13,725 nt of DNA from Caldilineae bacterium (GCA_011176555.1 DUEF01000020.1:1-13725); one strand, 5' to 3'. Counted from the first letter of the stretch, positions 6,606 to 13,725 are shown. Notes: generated by a model from the letters alone, not told the origin. A program made the numbers and translations.

Positions 6606-7390
6606 TTTCCCGTCCGCAGTACGAGTTGCTCCGCGGGAGAGAAGACGCGGGCGCTCATCAACGAGGCGCTGATCAGCGAGGCCAGGCCGGAGACGGTGAA
6701 GATCATGGCCATGACCACGAATTGGTAGAGCGCGGCATCGATGGGCTGGCTGCCAGCCAGCAACATGCCGGTCATCACGCCCGGAATCCAGACAATGCCC
6801 AGGGAACTCAGCGAATCGATACGGGGGATGAGGCTGGCGCGCACCGCCGCCCGCGTGTAAGGCGCGACCGCGGCCTTGGGGGTGGCGCCCAGGGCCAGCG
6901 CCGCATCGATATGCCCGACATGGGAGCTGATTTCTCCCCGAAAGCGATCCAGCGCCAGGGAGGTGGTGGTCATGCTGTTGGCGACGATCATGCTGCCCAC
7001 CGGGATCAGCACCGTGAGCTTGGTGTCGATCACGCCCATCCAGGCCATGAGCACGATGACCGGGCCCGCCCCCAGGACGATGCCGGTCAGCGAGACGCGG
7101 AAGGCCTGGGGCATGCCCTGGGCGCGGCGCGAGGCGGTTTGCGCGGCCAACAACATCATCAGTCCTAGGATGAGAAAGCCGACGACTACCGGGCCTTCGA
7201 AGATGAGCAGCAGCACGGAGCCCACCGCCAGCACCTGCACGAATGCCCGCGCCAGGGCGATGAGGATTTCCCGTTCGAGATGAATCCGGGCGAAATGGGC
7301 GATCAGCATGACTACCAACGCCATGACCGTGGCGACGATCGCCTGCGCTACGCCCAGGCTCAGTGGATCATGAAAGAACTGATTGAGCAT
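6593..7390 (-). CDS. fetB: FetB/UPF0014-family ABC transporter permease
   Basis: This 265-residue, very hydrophobic protein is of the UPF0014 family, whose E. coli member FetB (YbbM) exports iron with FetA. Several membrane segments are visible: residues about 15-33, 45-65, 67-84, 101-120, 127-140 and 205-245. The family core MTTTSLALDRFRGEI followed by ALALGATPKAAVAPYTRAAVRASLIP and SLGIVWIPGVMTGMLLAG is clear. These match the conserved cytoplasmic coupling region and the PGMMTG motif. The ATG at 7390 has AAGGAGGAG five bases upstream and overlaps the end of fetA by 23 bases, implying translational coupling. Iron as substrate is inferred from family only. Confidence 0.87.
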   Translation of the reverse strand: MLNQFFHDPLSLGVAQAIVATVMALVVMLIAHFARIHLEREILIALARAFVQVLAVGSVLLLIFEGPVVVGFLILGLMMLLAAQTASRRAQGMPQAFRVSLTGIVLGAGPVIVLMAWMGVIDTKLTVLIPVGSMIVANSMTTTSLALDRFRGEISSHVGHIDAALALGATPKAAVAPYTRAAVRASLIPRIDSLSSLGIVWIPGVMTGMLLAGSQPIDAALYQFVVMAMIFTVSGLASLISASLMSARVFSPAEQLVLRTGKGKR

Positions 7391-8093
7391 GAATCTCCTC
7401 CTTGCTCAGGTCGGTGTGGACGATTTTCCCCTTTTCCATGAGCATGATACGGGTGGCCATGCGCTCCGCTTGCGCCAGGTCGTGAGTCACCCACAGGCAG
7501 GTGAGCCCCCTCTCGTGCATGATCTCCACCAGCAGCGTTTCCACTTCCGCCTTGGCGCTTTCGTCGAGGGCCGAGGTGGGCTCGTCCAGCAACAAAAGTT
7601 CGGGATCGTTGGCCAATGTGCGGGCCAGGGCCACCCGTTGCGCCTCCCCGCCGGAAAGTTTGGCCACATCTCGCCCGCCGAAGTTCGAGAGCCCCACCCG
7701 CGCCAGCAAATCCTCGATTTCCGCCGCGGTCAGGTCTTTTCCCTGCTGCCGGGGCCCGAAACGGATGTTGTCGTTCACCGTACCAGGGAAGAGATAGGCC
7801 AATTGCATGAGCATCCCGGCGCGGCGACGCAACGCCTGCGGCGGGATCGAGCGATAATCCTGCCCGTCCAGGAAGATTTCGCCGCTGCTGGGTTCATCCA
7901 GGCGGTTGAGCAGGCGCAGCAGCGATGATTTCCCGGCGCCGCTGGGGCCAACGATGGTCACCACCTCTCCCTGAGTTACAGTGATAGTCACATCGTCCAC
8001 CAACACAGCGCCGCCCACCTCCCGGCGCAGATGGCGGGTTTCGAGCACGGGCGGGGCGTCAGTTTGCGGGCGGGATTCAGTGATTTCCGGCAT
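7368..8093 (-). CDS. fetA: FetA-family ABC transporter ATP-binding protein
   Basis: This is the 241-residue ATPase partner of FetB. All motifs are present: Walker A GPSGAGKS (49-56), Q-loop Gln97, signature LSGGE (146-150), Walker B LLLLDE (166-171) and H-loop His204 in WVTHD. The ATG at 8093 was chosen because AAGGAG lies about six bases upstream and the ABC domain begins 15 residues in. A longer frame opening at 8183 would overlap the promoter. The two-gene arrangement (ATPase, then overlapping permease) is that of E. coli ybbL-ybbM. The family was linked to iron export and oxidative-stress resistance in E. coli; phosphate-type ABC ATPases are the nearest look-alikes. Confidence 0.88.
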   Translation of the reverse strand: MPEITESRPQTDAPPVLETRHLRREVGGAVLVDDVTITVTQGEVVTIVGPSGAGKSSLLRLLNRLDEPSSGEIFLDGQDYRSIPPQALRRRAGMLMQLAYLFPGTVNDNIRFGPRQQGKDLTAAEIEDLLARVGLSNFGGRDVAKLSGGEAQRVALARTLANDPELLLLDEPTSALDESAKAEVETLLVEIMHERGLTCLWVTHDLAQAERMATRIMLMEKGKIVHTDLSKEEIHAQSVLS

Positions 8094-8153
8094 GGTTGGC
8101 TCCTTTGCGTTAGTCAGTGATCGCAAATAGACTTCGACAGGAGTTGATGATCC

Positions 8154-8183
8154 ATTATCCTTTGCGGGGGTGAATCCAGGCAA
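8154..8183 (-). promoter_or_regulatory. putative promoter of fetAB
   Basis: On the minus strand TTGCCT (8183-8178, four of six) and GATAAT (8159-8154, five of six) are spaced by 18 bases. The -10 lies about 60 bases before the fetA ATG. The local sequence CCGCAAAGGATAATG closely resembles the one upstream of the FG-GAP gene. The rest of the gap 8094-8214 shows no strong hairpin. Confidence 0.5.
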
Positions 8184-8214
8184 GAATCAGATGCGAACAC
8201 GCTACAGTGTGACG

Positions 8215-10515
8215 CTATCTCGCAAGATTCTCGTACAGAAGCACCGCACCGTGCGTCCAGCCGATAGAGATGATGTCCAGATCGCCGTCATTGTCGATGT
8301 CCACCACCTGAGCGCCGTCGTGATGTTCATCACCCTGGTGGATGCGATGCCGTTTCCAATGCAGCCCATGACCATCTTGGTTCTCGAACAGGAAAAGCGA
8401 AGCTTTGGCGGGTTTCGCCGGACGATGCTCGCCCGCGATGACATCCAAATCGCCGTCTCCGTCCATATCGGCCACATCCAGGCTCATGGGACCGGCGATT
8501 GTGGCGATGATATGTTCGGACCAGAAGGCGGTGGGGTCAGCGGGCTGTTTGTACCAGGCCAGATGTCGGGGTTTGTTGGCGGCTTCATAGCCGATCACGG
8601 CGTCGAGACGACCGTCTCCGTCGATGTCGGCCAGGCGGTTGCGGTCGGGCTGGTTGTTGGGAGGGCTAGGGGCGTGGAGCGTGAATGGCGTCCAGGCTTG
8701 GGGCAGGTCGTTGCGCAGCCAACGGGTTCCCAGCAGTAGGTCGGGGTCGCCATCACGATCGATGTCAGCGACGCTCAGCGCTTCGGCCTGAGTGATAGGA
8801 GATGCCAGGATGACGGGCCAGCGGTCGGAAACAGGATCGGCGGGGATGGAAAGCATCTGCACGCCGGGCCCGCCATCATGCCAGGAGAGGGCCGCGCCCA
8901 GCGAGCGGTCGGGAGCAAAACGGGCGACGGCTGCACCTTGCAAAAAATCACCCTGACCATTGTCGATATTCTCGAACAGGGTGAACTGACCCCCGCCATC
9001 GTTCCGGGCCCAGGCGAAGGCGTTGTTGGGCTCGGAGCCCAGTCCCTGTGTGCCCAACACGTCTGCATCGCCATCGCCATCGAAATCGGTGACGAGCGCC
9101 ATGTTGCGCATGGGCGCGCCGATCTCGCGGCGCTCCCAGTTGCCGCCCGCTGCGCCGGGATTGCGATACCACCAGCCGCCGGTGACGATGTCCTGCCAGC
9201 CGTCGCCGTCGATGTCGGCTGATGTGATGAAAAGCGCGCGCCAGGGTCTGTCGTCATCGATCACGTGTCGACGCCACTGGTCGAGTGAAAGCCGGTCGGC
9301 CGGGTTCATGGCCCCTTGCTGGAGCAAGATATCGATGCGGGGCGTTTCCCAGTCGTAGGGCTTGCTGAGGATGTCGAGATCGCCATCGCCGTCCAGATCG
9401 CCCAGGCGGGATTCGTGATTGCCGTAACCTTGGGAGACGATACTCGACATAAAGTTTCCGTTTCCATCTCCATAGAAAATCCAGGCTTTGGCATCCGGGT
9501 TGCGATTGTGCAAGCGCATCTCGGCGGCGAAAATGTCCGCAAAACCGTCATCGTCGACATCGGCGATTTGCAGCGAATGGCCGTGATCCACCTTGAAGCC
9601 CAGCAAATCAACGCCCGCCCAGGCCTCGCCATCCCAGCGATACCATTTGAGTGGGCCGGTGCGATCTCCGGAAACGAACACGACCTCCGCTCCTCCGCCC
9701 GGAATCAACTGTCCGGCGGCCGCGCGGCTAAAGCCCTGCTCGGCATCGATGACATGGGCTGTAAACCCGCCCTCATCTCTGAACTCGAACCATCGTCCTC
9801 CCCCCACCAGATCCAGATCGCCGTCCCCATCGATGTCCGCTTTGGCCAGGCCTTCCAGTTGACCCTCGTCCCATGAGAAAATCTCGGTCAGGGACCATGC
9901 GTCCGCCTGGCGGGGGTTTTCGGGGATCTCGGCCAGGAACAGTTTGAAGGCGCGCTGATTCCAGAACACCAACTCGACCTGGCCATCGTGGTCGAAATCG
10001 CCGAAAATTTGGTCGTGGTGCTTGTTTTCGCCCGAATTCTTGATCAGGTGTCGCGTCCACGGAGCGTCTGGCTGGTAATCGGGGTGCGGGTTTTCCCACC
10101 ACCACACCTGGTTGCTGCTGGAATCGCCGCCCATCACGATGTCGGGATCGCCGTCCTGGTCGATATCGAAGGCAGCGCCGCCGGCCTCGATGCGCACCTG
10201 GCGCTCGTCGATGATGTATCTGCGCCAGCCGCTCGCTTCCCGCCGGAACCAAAGCAGCGAGGGGGCCGCTCCGCGCTCGGCGATGACGAAGTCATTGAGA
10301 CCATTCCCGTCGATGTCCAGGATCAGGCTGGCGGTTTGTTGGGAGCCGGGGCCTGGAGAGGGGATGTCACCCGAGCTGGTCGAGAGGCGAGCCCAGCCGG
10401 GGGCTGTGTGTGGGGTTGGTCGTTGCAGCCACAGTAGCACCGTCGCCAGGGCAAGGCCGGCGAGCAGTAGTGCGATCAGGAGCAGCCAAAAGCGTTTTTG
10501 CTTGATTGTCGTCAT
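8215..10515 (-). CDS. membrane-anchored FG-GAP/VCBS repeat protein, probable double beta-propeller
   Basis: This 766-residue protein has a short positive N-terminus and one hydrophobic segment (residues 9-30), either a signal anchor or an uncleaved signal peptide; no lipobox cysteine is seen. The rest is extracellular-type repeats with Ca-binding DxDxDGxxD loops. Twelve clear copies begin at about residues 67, 117, 173, 227, 319, 373, 434, 467, 584, 630, 683 and 739. Two degenerate blades lacking the acidic loop fit at about 267-285 and 527-545. Fourteen blades would make two seven-bladed integrin-alpha-like propellers. Similar proteins bind carbohydrates or other surface ligands, but no catalytic domain is visible, so the role is unknown. 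No obvious Shine-Dalgarno precedes the ATG. It is probably monocistronic. Confidence 0.9.
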   Translation of the reverse strand: MTTIKQKRFWLLLIALLLAGLALATVLLWLQRPTPHTAPGWARLSTSSGDIPSPGPGSQQTASLILDIDGNGLNDFVIAERGAAPSLLWFRREASGWRRYIIDERQVRIEAGGAAFDIDQDGDPDIVMGGDSSSNQVWWWENPHPDYQPDAPWTRHLIKNSGENKHHDQIFGDFDHDGQVELVFWNQRAFKLFLAEIPENPRQADAWSLTEIFSWDEGQLEGLAKADIDGDGDLDLVGGGRWFEFRDEGGFTAHVIDAEQGFSRAAAGQLIPGGGAEVVFVSGDRTGPLKWYRWDGEAWAGVDLLGFKVDHGHSLQIADVDDDGFADIFAAEMRLHNRNPDAKAWIFYGDGNGNFMSSIVSQGYGNHESRLGDLDGDGDLDILSKPYDWETPRIDILLQQGAMNPADRLSLDQWRRHVIDDDRPWRALFITSADIDGDGWQDIVTGGWWYRNPGAAGGNWERREIGAPMRNMALVTDFDGDGDADVLGTQGLGSEPNNAFAWARNDGGGQFTLFENIDNGQGDFLQGAAVARFAPDRSLGAALSWHDGGPGVQMLSIPADPVSDRWPVILASPITQAEALSVADIDRDGDPDLLLGTRWLRNDLPQAWTPFTLHAPSPPNNQPDRNRLADIDGDGRLDAVIGYEAANKPRHLAWYKQPADPTAFWSEHIIATIAGPMSLDVADMDGDGDLDVIAGEHRPAKPAKASLFLFENQDGHGLHWKRHRIHQGDEHHDGAQVVDIDNDGDLDIISIGWTHGAVLLYENLAR

Positions 10516-10553
10516 CAGGCGGGTGACTCGCGTTGCAGGAGGAACGGATAGTC

Positions 10554-10581
10554 ATTATCCTACTTGCGGGCCAAAGATCAA
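10554..10581 (-). promoter_or_regulatory. putative promoter of the FG-GAP gene
   Basis: On the minus strand TTGATC (10581-10576, four of six) and GATAAT (10559-10554, five of six) are 16 bases apart, ending about 38 bases before the ATG. The CCCGCAAGTAGGATAATG context is shared with the fetAB promoter. Confidence 0.5.
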
Positions 10582-10629
10582 AGATTGCAGATTAAGTAAG
10601 CGCCTCGCATCCGTCACACGCCACACGAA

Positions 10630-10731
10630 CGTCATGTCGAGTGCAACGAGACATCCCCCCGATATTCACCCCCCCGGTAACAAACGATTGTCCGTCTGCA
10701 AGGGGATGTCTCGCTTCGCTTCGACATGACG
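10630..10731. repeat. 100-base imperfect palindrome, dispersed-repeat-like
   Basis: The arm 10630-10658 (CGTCATGTCGAG, then GAGACATCCCC) pairs with 10702-10731 (GGGGATGTCTCGC, then TCGACATGACG). There is one indel, a few mismatches and a loop of about 43 bases. GTCATGTCGAGCGAAGCGAGACATC-type palindromes recur in many bacterial genomes between genes, so this is likely one copy of a miniature palindromic family. It separates the divergent FG-GAP and mmd units. Confidence 0.7.
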
Positions 10732-10735
10732 ACGG

Positions 10736-10794
10736 GTATTGGGGCGCTGGGGCGCAATTGAAGGACCCCGAATCTCGCTATGTCGCCCCAATAC
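10736..10794. repeat. 11-bp perfect inverted repeat upstream of the mmd promoter
   Basis: GTATTGGGGCG (10736-10746) is the exact reverse complement of CGCCCCAATAC (10784-10794), with 37 bases between. The right arm ends four bases before the TATAAT box. It starts five bases after the end of the larger palindrome, so it may be part of the same repeat cluster or a regulator site upstream of mmdA. Confidence 0.5.
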
Positions 10795-10797
10795 GAT

Positions 10798-10837
10798 TAT
10801 AATGCAACAATCATCCTGTTGAAAGTCGATTGTTGCA
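10798..10837 (+). promoter_or_regulatory. mmd operon -10 box and operator-like inverted repeat
   Basis: A perfect TATAAT lies at 10798-10803, but the -35 region 17 bases upstream (TCGCTA) is poor, which suggests an activated or weak promoter. Starting at the last base of the box, TGCAACAATC (10803-10812) is repeated inverted as GATTGTTGCA (10828-10837) with a 15-base spacer. The dyad therefore covers the expected transcription start and ends just before the ribosome-binding GAGG at 10840-10843. It could be a repressor operator or a leader hairpin near the mmdA start. Confidence 0.55.
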
Positions 10838-10849
10838 ACGAGGCGCACT

Positions 10850-12394
10850 ATGACGGACCCCCTGACAGAACTTCAGCAAAGGCGAGAGCGGGCGATGCAA
10901 GGCGGGGGGGAGGCGCGCGTCAAGCAACAGCATCGACATGGAAAGTTGACGGCGCGTGAGCGTTTGGCGCTGCTGCTGGATGAGGGGACATTCCAGGAAT
11001 TGGGATTGCTGGTGACGCACCGAATCCATGATTTTGACATGGACCGTAAGCGTTTTGCGGGGGATGGCGTCGTCACCGGGTATGGCAAAATCAAAGGGCG
11101 GCGAGTCGCTGTGTACGCGCAGGATTTTACGGTCTTGGGCGGGTCATTTGCGGAGATGCACGCCAATAAGATCGTGCAGGTGCAGAAATTGGCGTTGGAG
11201 AATGGCATTCCCCTGATCGGGCTGCTGGATTCAGGTGGAGCGCGGATTCAGGAGGGGGTGAGAGGGTTGGCGGGATATGGCAAGATGTTCACGCAAAATG
11301 TGTTAGCATCGGGCGTCATTCCCCAGCTCTCGGTGATGATGGGGCCTTGTGCGGGCGGGTCGGTTTATTCACCCGCCCTGACCGATTTCGTGATCATGGT
11401 GAACGACACCAGCTTCATGTTTCTAACCGGGCCAGAGGTGATCAGGACGGTGACGGGGGAGGATGTTAGTTTCCAGGATCTCGGTGGCGCTGCAACGCAC
11501 AACGCTGTCAGCGGGGTGGCGCACTTCGCTGCGGATAATGAACAGGAAGCGCTGGCGTTGGTGCAAAGGCTGCTAACCTATCTTCCCCAGAATAACTTGG
11601 AGACGCCGCAGCGGATGCCGGTTGGCGATCCTCCGGAACGGCGGGAGGTAGCGCTCAATACGTTGGTTCCGGCGGATGAGAACACGCCCTACAACATCAA
11701 GGACGTGATCCGGCTGGTGTTCGACCCGGGCAGTTTTTTGGAAGTGCAGGCTGCTTACGCTGCGAATGCCGTTGTCGGTTTTGCGCGGCTTGATGGTTAC
11801 ACGGTGGGTGTGGTGGCCAATCAGCCCAACTACCTGGCCGGTGTGCTAGACATCGATTCGAGCGACAAGATCGCCGGTTTTATCCGCTTTTGCGATGCCT
11901 TTAACATCCCTGTACTGACGTTTGTCGATACGCCGGGATTTATGCCCGGGGTGCATCAGGAGCATGGCGGCGTGATCCGGCACGGGGCGAAGATTATTTT
12001 TGCCTATAGCGAAGCTACCGTCCCCAAAATATCGATCGTGCTGCGCAAGGCGATGGGAGGGGCATACATTGCCATGAGCTCCAAGGAGATGAGGAGTGAT
12101 TTCGCCTTCGCCTGGCCCACGGCTCAGATCGCCGTGATGGGCGTCGATGGCGCTGTACAGATTCTCTATCACCGGCAATTGGCCCAGGCGGAGAACCGTG
12201 AGGAGGCGGAGCGGGCGTTTGCGGAGGAGTACCGGAAGAAATTCTATAACCCCTATGTCGTTGCCAGCATAGGGCTCATCGATGAAGTGATCGAGCCGCA
12301 AGAGACGCGCATCAAGCTTGTGCGGGCCCTGGAAGTTTTACGCAGCAAAGTGCAGCAAAATCCATCTAAGAAGCATGGTTTGGTGCCGCTCTAG
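10850..12394 (+). CDS. mmdA: methylmalonyl-CoA decarboxylase alpha subunit / acyl-CoA carboxyltransferase
   Basis: This is a cytoplasmic carboxyltransferase that moves CO2 from an acyl-CoA, probably methylmalonyl-CoA, to the biotin carrier. Its 514 residues match MmdA/PccB. Two crotonase-like halves are visible: DSGGARIQEG (127-136) and MGPCAGGSVYSPALTDF (164-180) in the N-half. FVDTPGFMPG (about 357-366) and GGAYIAMSSK (about 403-412), each with oxyanion-hole glycines, lie in the C-half. The ATG at 10850 has GAGG six bases upstream. Propionyl-CoA carboxylase beta is the alternative from sequence alone. The three downstream genes (OadG-like, biotin carrier, Na+-pump beta) and the lack of a biotin carboxylase point to the decarboxylase. 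Confidence 0.88.
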   Translation: MTDPLTELQQRRERAMQGGGEARVKQQHRHGKLTARERLALLLDEGTFQELGLLVTHRIHDFDMDRKRFAGDGVVTGYGKIKGRRVAVYAQDFTVLGGSFAEMHANKIVQVQKLALENGIPLIGLLDSGGARIQEGVRGLAGYGKMFTQNVLASGVIPQLSVMMGPCAGGSVYSPALTDFVIMVNDTSFMFLTGPEVIRTVTGEDVSFQDLGGAATHNAVSGVAHFAADNEQEALALVQRLLTYLPQNNLETPQRMPVGDPPERREVALNTLVPADENTPYNIKDVIRLVFDPGSFLEVQAAYAANAVVGFARLDGYTVGVVANQPNYLAGVLDIDSSDKIAGFIRFCDAFNIPVLTFVDTPGFMPGVHQEHGGVIRHGAKIIFAYSEATVPKISIVLRKAMGGAYIAMSSKEMRSDFAFAWPTAQIAVMGVDGAVQILYHRQLAQAENREEAERAFAEEYRKKFYNPYVVASIGLIDEVIEPQETRIKLVRALEVLRSKVQQNPSKKHGLVPL

Positions 12395-12441
12395 CCGACA
12401 AGTCATCGTTTTCAGTCATCACTCTTTTGAGAGAGTTAGCC

Positions 12442-12792
12442 ATGAACGAAGCATTACAAACCGGTCTATATTTAACCATCATGGGCATGAGCCTGGTTTT
12501 TTTCGTGTTGGCGATGCTGTGGGGGCTCATTGCCCTTTTGCTGAAATTGGACAAGGAGCCTGAGCCGGAGACGGCGGTCAGGCGTGATGAAACTTTGTCC
12601 TCTCCGGAAGAGGGGCTGCGCCCTGATCTTGTGGCAGTGATCGCCACGGCTGTGCAGGCTTATCGGGCCGAGAAGAGTTTCGGAGGCGTAACCCATACGG
12701 CTACTTCTCCCATGCAGGAGGAGGTGGATTATTGGTCGCTGGCCGGTCGGGTGCAGCAACAACGCGTCTGGCGACCAGGGAGGCGAAACTGA
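12442..12792 (+). CDS. mmdD: OadG-family small membrane subunit of the decarboxylase (delta/gamma)
   Basis: This 116-residue protein has one membrane helix (about residues 8-36) carrying the family signature TIMGMSLVFFVLAMLWGL. An acidic/proline linker follows, then LRPDLVAVIATAVQAYRA and a C-terminal YWSLAGRVQQQRVWRPGRRN. Subunits of this kind tie the carboxyltransferase and biotin carrier to the membrane beta subunit. The basic, tryptophan-containing tail is typical of MmdD-like proteins; in Veillonella a separate epsilon subunit resembles that region, and no epsilon gene is seen here. The ATG at 12442 follows a weak GAGAGAG; a TTG at 12427 is rejected. The stop overlaps the mmdC start by one base (TGATG). 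Confidence 0.85.
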   Translation: MNEALQTGLYLTIMGMSLVFFVLAMLWGLIALLLKLDKEPEPETAVRRDETLSSPEEGLRPDLVAVIATAVQAYRAEKSFGGVTHTATSPMQEEVDYWSLAGRVQQQRVWRPGRRN

Positions 12793-13226
12793 TGCAGCGT
12801 TATGCCATTGAAATCGACGGGAAGCGTTACGTGGTCGAGGTGGAGGAGGCGGGAGAGGGACGTTATCAGGTTGTGGTGGATGGGCAAGCGTTCGCTGTGC
12901 GGATGGCCCCACCTCTCTCGATTCCCCGGCCAGCGGAGGGAATCCAAACGCCTCCACCGGATGTTGGTGCAGTGGAGAGCGGTGGGGCGCAGTCCGAGCG
13001 CCGGGCGCAGACGGAGCTTCGAGCGCCGATGCCGGGCGTGGTGCTAAGCATCGGCGTACGACCGGGAGACAGAGTGCAAACGGCCCAGCAATTGCTCGTG
13101 TTGGAAGCGATGAAGATGAAGAATCCGATCAGTTCGATAGGTGATGGCGTTGTGAGTGAGATCTTGGTGCAGGAGGGGCAATCAGTGGCGTACGATGACG
13201 TGCTTCTCAAATTCGAGGAGGCCTGA
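12792..13226 (+). CDS. mmdC: biotin carrier subunit of the decarboxylase (biotin/lipoyl attachment protein)
   Basis: This 144-residue protein carries biotin between the carboxyltransferase and the membrane beta subunit. The N-terminal part (1-38) is a small beta-rich domain, followed by a proline-rich flexible linker (about 39-75). A biotinyl domain (about 76-144) contains EAMKM, with biotinylated Lys108, 36 residues from the C-terminus, the usual place. The ATG at 12792 shares a base with the mmdD stop and has GGGAGG at 12778-12783 upstream. A start at 12732 would run through mmdD in another frame and is rejected. A cellular BirA-type ligase is needed and is not in the window. Confidence 0.92.
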   Translation: MQRYAIEIDGKRYVVEVEEAGEGRYQVVVDGQAFAVRMAPPLSIPRPAEGIQTPPPDVGAVESGGAQSERRAQTELRAPMPGVVLSIGVRPGDRVQTAQQLLVLEAMKMKNPISSIGDGVVSEILVQEGQSVAYDDVLLKFEEA

Positions 13227-13228
13227 TT

Positions 13229-13725
13229 GTGGAAGCCATTTTGCACTCGCCGTTGCTGGAAGGCCCTCTCAATCTGACCCTTGGCGGCGTTTTGATGATG
13301 TTGGTGGGGGGTGTGCTGATCTACCTGGCGATCAGCAAAGAATTCGAGCCGGTGTTGCTGCTGCCTATCGGTTTCGGCGCGATTCTCGCCAATTTACCGT
13401 TGTCGCCGATGGTGGAGAGCGGAGGGTTGCTTGATATCCTTTACAAGGCCGGTGTTGCGAACGAGCTTTTTCCCTTGCTGATTTTTATCGGTATTGGAGC
13501 GATGACTGATTTCGGGCCACTGCTGGAGCGCCCTAAGATGATGTTGTTGGGCGCGGCAGGCCAATTTGGCATCTTCGGCACATTGATGCTGGCATTGCTG
13601 CTCGGTTTTGATCTCAACGAAGCCGCTTCGATTGGCATCATCGGGGCGATCGATGGTCCCACCTCGATTTATGTCAGTAATCTGTTGGCCCCACATTTGC
13701 TTGGCCCGATCGCTGTGGCTGCTTA
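13229..13725 (+). CDS. mmdB: sodium-ion-translocating decarboxylase beta subunit, N-terminal part (cut by window end)
   Basis: This is the OadB/MmdB/GcdB-family integral membrane subunit, which decarboxylates carboxybiotin and exports Na+. I translated it from the GTG at 13229, which follows GGAGG at 13217-13221 by seven bases; the frame stays open to the window end (165 codons). Signatures include EFEPVLLLPIGFGAILANLP (38-57), GVANELFPLLIFIGIGAMTDFGPLL (75-99) and SIGIIGAIDGPTSIYVSNLLAP (134-155). Asp142 in the last motif corresponds to the essential Asp203 of Klebsiella OadB. The motif reads GAIDGPT where OadB has GGADGPT, a variant that keeps the Asp. Full-length members have about 370-430 residues, so more than half is missing here. 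Confidence 0.92.
   Translation, partial: MEAILHSPLLEGPLNLTLGGVLMMLVGGVLIYLAISKEFEPVLLLPIGFGAILANLPLSPMVESGGLLDILYKAGVANELFPLLIFIGIGAMTDFGPLLERPKMMLLGAAGQFGIFGTLMLALLLGFDLNEAASIGIIGAIDGPTSIYVSNLLAPHLLGPIAVAA

Noticed and set aside
8094..8183. Longer FetA start at 8183
   Set aside because: It would overlap the promoter candidate, while AAGGAG sits directly before the ATG at 8093.
10736..10794. Terminator hairpin before mmdA
   Set aside because: The 37-base loop and lack of a T-run after the right arm make this unlikely.
10803..10837. BirA operator before mmdA
   Set aside because: The spacing fits, but the half-sites TGCAACAATC/GATTGTTGCA do not match the TTGTAAACC/GGTTTACAA type, so it is kept only as an unassigned operator candidate.
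12732..12791. Upstream start for the biotin carrier at 12732
   Set aside because: It overlaps mmdD in another frame. The ATG at 12792 has a Shine-Dalgarno and a TGATG junction and begins at the conserved domain.

Overview
The window is a GC-rich bacterial chromosome segment with no rRNA, tRNA or CRISPR array. It looks like a Chloroflexota-type genome (Anaerolineae, Ardenticatenia or Caldilineae relatives). The reasons are the gene content, the style of the proteins, short TATTGG-type palindromic repeats in the gaps, a DUF433/DUF5615 toxin-antitoxin pair and a large FG-GAP propeller protein. This placement is inference from reading and was not tested by search.

Bases 1-6508 form a branched-chain amino-acid block on the + strand: leuC, leuD, an unrecognised 67-residue ORF, leuB, and then cimA after an interruption. 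CimA condenses pyruvate with acetyl-CoA to (R)-citramalate. LeuCD and LeuB can carry both citramalate (towards 2-oxobutyrate and isoleucine) and 2-isopropylmalate (towards leucine). The block therefore suggests threonine-independent isoleucine synthesis sharing the leucine enzymes. leuA is not in the window. Between leuB and cimA sit a minus-strand DUF433 antitoxin / DUF5615 PIN-like toxin pair and a HIT-family hydrolase gene. The toxin-antitoxin DNA is visibly more AT-rich than its surroundings.

Bases 6593-8093 (minus strand) encode a two-gene ABC system of the FetAB/UPF0014 family: permease FetB and ATPase FetA, overlapping by 23 bases. Bases 8215-10515 (minus strand) encode a membrane-anchored 766-residue FG-GAP/VCBS repeat protein. 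It has 12 clear and 2 degenerate Ca-binding-type repeats, which fits two seven-bladed propellers. Both transcription units have a plausible promoter sharing a GGATAATG core.

Bases 10850-13725 (+ strand) hold a sodium-translocating decarboxylase operon, most like methylmalonyl-CoA decarboxylase: carboxyltransferase (mmdA), OadG-like small membrane subunit (mmdD), biotin carrier (mmdC) and the start of the Na+-pumping beta subunit (mmdB), which is cut by the window end. A perfect 10-bp inverted repeat with a 15-base spacer starts at the end of a TATAAT box just before mmdA and is a good operator candidate.

The 334 bases before mmdA (10516-10849) contain the FG-GAP promoter, a 100-base imperfect palindrome, an 11-bp inverted repeat and the mmd promoter. 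The 156 bases before cimA contain a 21-base palindrome and an inverted repeat enclosing two copies of a 13-mer. No wholly new system stands out. The most worthwhile leads are the small ORF inside the leu operon, the cimA leader, the mmd operator-like palindrome, the 14-blade architecture and the repeat DNA translated inside leuB.
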